NCBI GenBank assembly: GCA_015501075.1
Contig: JADNYJ010000018.1
Coordinates: 124,001 to 188,000, forward strand
Origin: Gymnopilus junonius
Taxonomy: Eukaryota > Basidiomycota > Agaricomycetes > Agaricales > Galerinaceae
Reading direction: 5' to 3'
Length of the DNA: 64,000 nucleotides
A model generated the notes under the pieces. The model searched no databases. It saw nothing but the letters and a program-made list of their open reading frames with translations, and was not told the DNA's origin. Positions 58,368-64,000 of this stretch are shown here, piece by piece. The position numbers were made by a program, and so were the translations under genes. Positions within the stretch are counted from its first letter, which is position 1. Each line of letters opens with the position of its first letter.

Positions 58368-61068
58368 ATGACTACCCTACGCAATTTTCAGAGCGAAATC
58401 CACGACATACACAATCGAGAGATCTCTAAGCAGCGTGCCCAAGCCTCACCTTTCCATGACAAGAGCGCTCAGAAGGCCTTGAAGGGCAAGGCAAAGGAAG
58501 AGCCTCCTCCCACATTTGCACAGACCGCTCGTCAAAGCCCTGCCGATCCCGATTCCCAAAATCTTCAGGAAATTGAAGTTCGGATATTGGTTCGTCAGAG
58601 CTATCTCAGATCGGCTTTTTATTGATATGCACATAGACTCTATTACTCTCGCAAAATCCAGGCGACCATGACCTAGCTCGAGACCAAGTCGCTGCTTTAC
58701 TGACTCAAAACAATGGCGAATATGTATTAAGGATAGGTCAACGGCCACCTCTTACCGAACTCTTCGCAGGTGACCTCAATGACAGTACAGCGGGGTGGAT
58801 AGGAAATTCAAGATCGGTCGAGGACATCGAGACTTTACTGGCCCAAATAATGAAAACCGTTGAGGAAGTCGGGGGAAAGGCAGGTACCTTTTGGATGCCC
58901 TTTGTACATGCAGCTGACATCGAAAAAGACCTCTGTTCTCTTCGAAGTCAAGGATGGGCACCCTCGAGCAGCCTTACTGTTGCGGTTACCGCCCCCAGAT
59001 GTCTCCTTGACTCCCGAAGTTCGATGCGCCGTTGTTGGAAACGTTGACAGCGGAAAGTCGACTACATTAGGTGTATTAACACGCGGTACGAAATAGTCAA
59101 TTTGCAATATCGCCAGTTTGGAGCTCATTTTTCTTTGCAATTATAGGTGCACTCGATGACGGTAGAGGACGAGCACGGGTTGGTTTGTTCCGACATAAAC
59201 ATGAAATCGAGACCGGAAGGACTTCAAGTGTGGGAATGGAGGTAATTTATCATTCCATGACCGTCAAGAGGTATCTAATGTACGCTCCAGATTTTGGGAT
59301 TCGGTCCCTCGGGGGCACCTATATTACCGAATACGACATTTTCCAATGACCCGGACGTGATCCGCCGAGAGAAATTGGGATGGGACGAGATATCTATGCA
59401 AGCAGCTAAAATAGTTTCTTTTATTGGTGAGGCATTTTGCTCTGCAAAGTTATTATACTAATTCTGATTAGATTTGGCTGGCCACGAGCGTTACCTGAAG
59501 ACAACATTATATGGCCTGACATCTGGCGCTCCCTCTTGCGTTATTCTTATGGTTGGTGCGAATGCAGGGTTAATAGGAATGTCGAAGGAGCACCTTGCAA
59601 TTGCTCTCGCTCTCAGCGTTCCAATCGTGGTCTGCATCACGAAGGTTTGTATCCTCCTTATACGGGAGGAGGTGTCTGACATGGGTTCGATTCTTCAGAT
59701 TGATATGACTCCTCCAAATGTCCTTGCTGAAACTGTGAAGCAAGTTTCAAAGATCCTCAGGAGTCCCGGATGCAGGTTGGTTTTAGGACCTTGTACTGGT
59801 GAATTCAGTCAGACTAAAAGCAACCGAAGAAAAAATCCAGTATTTGTGAACTCCGTAGAGACGGCTGTTGAGATAGCGACTTCCTTTGGGTCTGACAGGT
59901 AAAGCTCCTTACGCGTCACTTCGGATCGATGGACCAATTTAGATTGAATTTTCCTCAGGGTATGCCCGGTTTTTCAGATATCGAATGTCACTGGTCAAGG
60001 ATTAGATTTCGTAAGACATTTTTCGGGGACCTCTCTTACAAATTGACAAGGATTCAGGTCCGCTGCTTCCTTAATCTTCTTCCGTCTAGTGAAGGGGACA
60101 CTGAGAAATTTGCTGTTGATCAACCGTTGGAGGTGGGTGCTCGGTTTAGGGACCTGCATGGCTATCTAACTTTTCCATTCATAGTATTCAATCACCGAAG
60201 TTTGGTCTGTTCCATATGTCGGCACTGTCGTAAATGGAATCATAAATGCTGGCAGCATAAAATCGGGTGATGCTGTGTTGCTAGGTCCAGATTCTAATGG
60301 CAATTACCAATCCACAGTCGTTAAGAGCATTCAAAGGAAACGGTAATGAAAGGGCTTCTGTGTCAATTTGCAGATCAAACAAATCTGACGTCAATATGAC
60401 CGCAGTGTAGACGTTTCGCGCGCAGAAGCCGGACAGTGCGTAGCCCTGGCTCTCAAACGCATTCGAAGATCAGTAGTACGCAAGGGTATGGTCCTGGTAA
60501 CCAAAACGGACACCCCTCCTAGAGGTCCGTTCACCGCAATGGTTAGCGATGTACTAACAACTGACTGCCGTCGATATTCCACAGCTATTCGCCAGTTTGA
60601 GGGCCAAGTTTTGATCCTATAGTATGTCTCTTCATTTTAATCGATTGTTCTTCCTAATGTGGGATTTATTTAATCAAGCCATAACACGACATTGCAAAAA
60701 AATTATCAGGTAAATGACCCTCTTCTTCCCGTTGGACGCAGACTCATCAAGATCCAGGCAATGCTGCATTGCGGAGTACGTCCATATGCCTTGATGCCCT
60801 CAGATCTGCTTATTTACTGATTTTGTCACCTCGCAGGCCATCCGCCAAACAGTTCGAATCATCGGAATGGACCATCCTCAAGGAGTGCTGCGAACAGGTG
60901 ATCGAGCGACGGTGCAATTTGAATTTATATCGCATCCGGAGTATGTCAAAGAAGGAATGAAGTTATTGTTTCGCGAAGGGAAGACCAAGGTGAGTTTGAT
61001 TTCTACTATCCGTTCGAGGGTGCTCATAGATTCCGTAGGGTTTAGGTGTAATCACAAAATTGATATAA
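58368..61068 (+). CDS. GTPBP1/GTPBP2-like translational GTPase
   Basis: A GTPase related to elongation factor Tu/1A and to animal GTPBP1/GTPBP2, which in animals act in ribosome rescue and mRNA turnover. ATG 58368 ([20 protein letters not shown]). A unique N-terminal domain reads [17 protein letters not shown] ... [14 protein letters not shown]-domain: G1 [21 protein letters not shown]2 region [21 protein letters not shown]3 [21 protein letters not shown]4 [11 protein letters not shown]. Then [26 protein letters not shown], a beta-barrel domain ([12 protein letters not shown]) and the C-terminal [53 protein letters not shown], stop at 61068. About twelve short introns. Orthology to GTPBP1 is strong by motif. 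Confidence 0.92.
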
Positions 61069-61463
61069 CTTAACAGCTATATTTAGGTGTGAGCAAGTCC
61101 GAATAGAGATGTCATTTTTTTTTTGGCTATTTATGCTGGGAATTCTATTTTTGGAGGAACGTCTTTGAAACTTCTCCTAACCATGCTAGTCGTTTCCTTA
61201 GGCCAGTTTCATTCATACCTCTTCCTTCAACATTCAAGACCATGTCGACTGTACCGCCATGCCTCAAGAGAAACTCCGGAGCATCGAGCTGGGATCAACT
61301 TGTACTTAATTCATACCTTTCCTAAGGATACTACGCCCTGACAATTCTTCAGATCAGCTTTGATTCAGCGCCATATCCAATTGGTACTCGATCAAGAATG
61401 TCGAATATATCCCCTCAGGTAGATTTCAATGTCTTGCCACGACTATCTTGATATTCATAACAA
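61069..61463. other. Intergenic, GTPBP1-like to KRE6-like
   Basis: About 395 bp between two plus-strand genes. It should carry the KRE6-like promoter. An open frame at 61123-61341 has no recognisable motif. Confidence 0.45.
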
Positions 61464-63666
61464 ATGAAGTATTCGTTTTCGCCAGACCCACGCGACTGGG
61501 GCTCCTCACTATCGACCGACTTAATCGAATCCGATGACGAACAATACATGCCGCTGAAGAGAGGAGGGATAGAGGATACCCTCAAGAACACTGTTTCTTA
61601 CCGTGGAATCGGGAACGTCGGATGTCTGTCCTTACTCTTGGGTGGTATCGTGGCTCTCTTGCAAGTCCTCTTGAACTCCATTCCTTGAAGACCGTTCTGA
61701 CAGACCTTTAGCATCGGATATCCAGTTATTACTTTCTATGGTCCATATAGAGATCCAAAAAATTCACTGAATTTTGGTGCAAATGCGACGGGACAAATAC
61801 CTCAGATCGCTGGTAACTATGGTCTCATCGACAAAGACACGCCGCAGGATGCATATACGAGAATGTCGTGGAACGATGGTAGCACAGAAATGCAATTAGT
61901 GTTTTCGGACGAGTTCAACACTGATGGACGATCCTTTTATCCTGGTGATGATCCATACTGGGAAGCAGTAGACCTACACTATTGGGTAAGTCTATCAGCA
62001 CCAACTCTTGCTGTACTTCTCTTTAATTATTTAACGTAACAAGGCGACCAATAATTTGGAATGGTACGACCCTGAGGCAATCACAACGCAAAATGGCTCT
62101 CTGGTCATTACGCTATCCCGGAAAGAAACCCACGGGCTGGATTACAATGGAGGTGCGGCAATTGTGGTTTGAGATATCCAAGACTCTCAAAAATTTTTTA
62201 GGAATGCTGACGACATGGTCAGTTCATGGTCTATGATGTGTTTTGCACCATCTAATACTACCGAAGGAACAAATTCTGCTTTACTGGAGGGTATCTGGAG
62301 ACGTCAGTCCAACTCCCTGGTGCAAACAACATTCTGGGTCTATGGCCCGCAATTTGGACGTTAGGTAATCTTGGTCGCGCAGGTTACGGTGCGTCCCTCG
62401 AGGGTGTCGTGAGTTTTTCTATTCCAGTGTCTTTCACTCCTTTGCATGTGGCTGAATATGGCAGTGGCCCTACACATATGATAGTTGTGATGTCGGGACG
62501 GTTGCCAATCAGACAGTCAACGGGCAACCCATCGCTGCCACTGCCAATGGGGACCAATCCAAGGGTGGTATTCTATCTTACCTCCCCGGCCAGCGCCTAT
62601 CCCGCTGCACCTGCCAAGGTGAAAGTCATCCAGGACCAAAGCATCCAGATGGGACGTTCGTTGGTCGATCGGCACCTGAGATCGACGTATTTGAAGCGCA
62701 GGCAAATCATCCCTTAAGCATCGTATTCGTGTTCTTAAACCCCCTTTGATATTTGCAGATCGAAGAGCAAACTCTCACTCCAGAAGTTTCCCAGTCGGCA
62801 CAATGGGCAGTAAGTGCGGAGTGGCAGTGCAACCTCAACACAGTCTCATTCCACAGTAGCCCTTCAATGCCGAATACCACTGGAATAGTACAGCAGCCAA
62901 CATGATTATCAATAATCCCGGAATTACCAAGATGAATCCCTTCATCGGAAGTGCAACTCAACAGGCCGCATCGCTAGTCACGAATACCAATCCCAGTTGT
63001 TATGAAGATGATGGAGGGTGTTACTCTGTATACGGGTTTGAATATAAATCAGGTAATTGATTCCCCCTTGTCGCTCAAACAAGTCACTAACCTTTCCGAA
63101 GGTTTCGATACAGGGGTATGCTTTTCGTCTTTTCATCTATGTGATTGATCTGGCTTAGCTTGACAATTTCAAAGTATATCACATGGATAACGAACGGTCA
63201 GCAGGCCTGGACGCTGAATGCCCCTGGGATGGGCCCTGATCCAAGCGTACAAATATCAACTAGGCCCATTTCACAGGAACCTATGGTGGGTGGGATCTTG
63301 ATATGTCGCCATCGCAGTCTAGGACTGATCTTTACTTGAAACTTCCCAGTATCTAATTGCAAACCTTGGCATGTCTAGAGGCTTCGGACCCGTTGATCTT
63401 TCAAACCTTCCCTTCCCGGTACATATGCGAATAGATTATATCAGAGTATATCAGCCCAAGGACGCGATCAATATTGGTTGTGACCCAAAGAACTTTCCCA
63501 CCCAAAACTACATCAATAGGTGAGCGCAACCTAACCATTCTCTAATCCATTGCTCATTGGCACCTTGACAAGCTACATCGAGGCCTACACGAATCCAAAT
63601 TTAACGACATGGACGGATGACTACCAGCAACCTTGGCCAAAGAATTCTTTTTTAGGACAATGCTAG
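61464..63666 (+). CDS. KRE6: KRE6/SKN1-type GH16 beta-glucan assembly protein
   Basis: A type II membrane protein of the ER/Golgi needed for beta-1,6-glucan assembly in the wall, with a GH16-like lumenal domain. ATG 61464 (MKYSFSPDPRDWGSSLSTDL). The signal anchor reads GCLSLLLGGIVALF then IGYPVITFYGPYRDP, joined across a GC-AG intron (61661-61711). The domain includes MQLVFSDEFNTDGRSFYPGD, DPYWEAVDLHYW, NLEWYDPEAITTQNGSLVIT, GGYLETSVQLPGANNILGLW, PAIWTLGNLGRAGYGASLEG and WPYTYDSCDVGT. The catalytic motif E-x-D-x-x-E is in PEIDVFEAQ, at the end of an exon followed by a second GC-AG intron (62702-62758). Near the end: RIDYIRVYQPKDAINIGCDP. Stop TAG at 63664-63666. About ten introns. Confidence 0.93.
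61661..61711 (+). other. KRE6: GC-AG intron in KRE6-like gene
   Basis: 51-nt intron with donor GCAAGT, the usual GC-donor consensus, and acceptor CTTTAG. It restores VALF-IGYPVITFYG across the signal anchor; reading through hits a stop at once. Confidence 0.78.
62702..62758 (+). other. KRE6: GC-AG intron after the GH16 catalytic motif
   Basis: 57-nt intron, donor CAG|GCAAAT, acceptor TTTGCAG. It joins EIDVFEAQ to IEEQTLTPEVSQSAQW in phase; no GT donor is available to replace it. Confidence 0.75.
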
Positions 63667-64000
63667 ATTTTTCTTTGAATTTGGAGCACTCCAGCGCATA
63701 TATATAACAGGCTATAACGCGGACCTTGACATACACATGAATTCAGATATCTTTCGAATGAATTCTACAGGTCCCTTTTCCACTCAATACAAAGGTTCAC
63801 GTAACTACCGGATTGCTTTAGGCTGTAATGTTCAGTAAACAGTTTTATCATTGTATGGAATACATCCGAAACCAAGGGTATTTAAATGTTATATACCACC
63901 ACAGACCATTAACAAAGGCACGGCAAATGGAGGGTCTGTGGTGTCCAACTTTGTCTTGGAGGCGAGTCATTTCCGACTTGGAGATATAAGTCATATATTG
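63667..64000. other. 3' flank of KRE6-like gene
   Basis: About 330 AT-rich bases after the KRE6-like stop. It should contain the 3' UTR. No further gene start seen before the right edge. Confidence 0.5.

Noticed and set aside
1..64000. Mobile element, secondary-metabolite cluster or horizontally acquired island
   Set aside because: No transposase, reverse transcriptase, terminal repeats, polyketide or peptide synthetase modules were seen; the genes are conserved fungal families with ordinary introns.

Overview
The window is an ordinary, gene-dense stretch of fungal nuclear chromosome, most probably from an agaricomycete (mushroom-forming basidiomycete). The evidence is short introns (about 40 to 65 nt) in nearly every gene, tightly packed genes on both strands, and protein families with a basidiomycete flavour: a Josephin/UIM deubiquitinase, a very large HUWE1/Tom1-type HECT ligase, fungal Rrn5, a DUF3533/Sng1-like membrane protein, a GH16 KRE6/SKN1 glucan enzyme and an EF-hand MscS channel. 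I found no rRNA, tRNA, transposon, CRISPR array or prokaryotic island. Genes were rebuilt by joining exons at GT..AG (rarely GC..AG) sites that keep the frame and a recognisable family motif. Exon borders given explicitly were checked for phase; other gene spans are start codon to stop codon.

Layout. 1-5 kb: ATG27 (minus, runs off the left edge), an ataxin-3-like deubiquitinase (plus) and a PA-TM-RING ubiquitin ligase (minus). 5-8.7 kb: a Gyp5-like Rab-GAP and a Yippee protein (both minus). 8.6-10.2 kb: allantoinase (plus), whose first exon overlaps the Yippee start. 11-14.3 kb: a mitochondrial ABC1/ADCK1-type kinase-like protein (plus), converging on a four-exon PC4/Sub1 gene (minus). 14.5-26.4 kb: one gene for the roughly 3,500-residue HUWE1/Tom1 HECT ligase. 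26.7-33.2 kb: a quinone oxidoreductase (plus), Rrn5-like RNA polymerase I factor (minus) and an acyl-CoA synthetase-like ligase (minus). 34.5-41.4 kb: RPB3 (plus), an EF-hand MscS channel (minus), the t-SNARE Tlg2 (minus) and a small cysteine-rich protein (plus). 41.5-50.7 kb: NAR1 (minus), a PL14-like secreted polysaccharide lyase (minus), a vacuolar-type amino acid transporter (plus), ERG8 (minus) and ferrochelatase HEM15 (minus). 50.8-58 kb: a DUF3533/Sng1-like protein, a multi-pass RING-H2 ligase and an unrecognised coiled-coil protein (all minus). 58.4-63.7 kb: a GTPBP1-like GTPase and KRE6/SKN1 (both plus).

The genes are housekeeping and do not form one pathway. Themes recur: ubiquitin (deubiquitinase, two RING ligases, HECT ligase), endomembrane traffic (Atg27, Gyp5, Tlg2), transcription (Rpb3, Sub1, Rrn5), Fe-S/haem/isoprenoid synthesis (Nar1, Hem15, Erg8) and the cell wall (Kre6, PL14). 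I see no previously undescribed system. The unusual points are in gene architecture: an 8-nt and an 11-nt microexon, a HECT catalytic cysteine codon split by an intron, two GC-AG introns in one gene, a sense/antisense overlap of two N-terminal coding regions, a 46-bp divergent promoter, and two places where reading frames disagree by one base.
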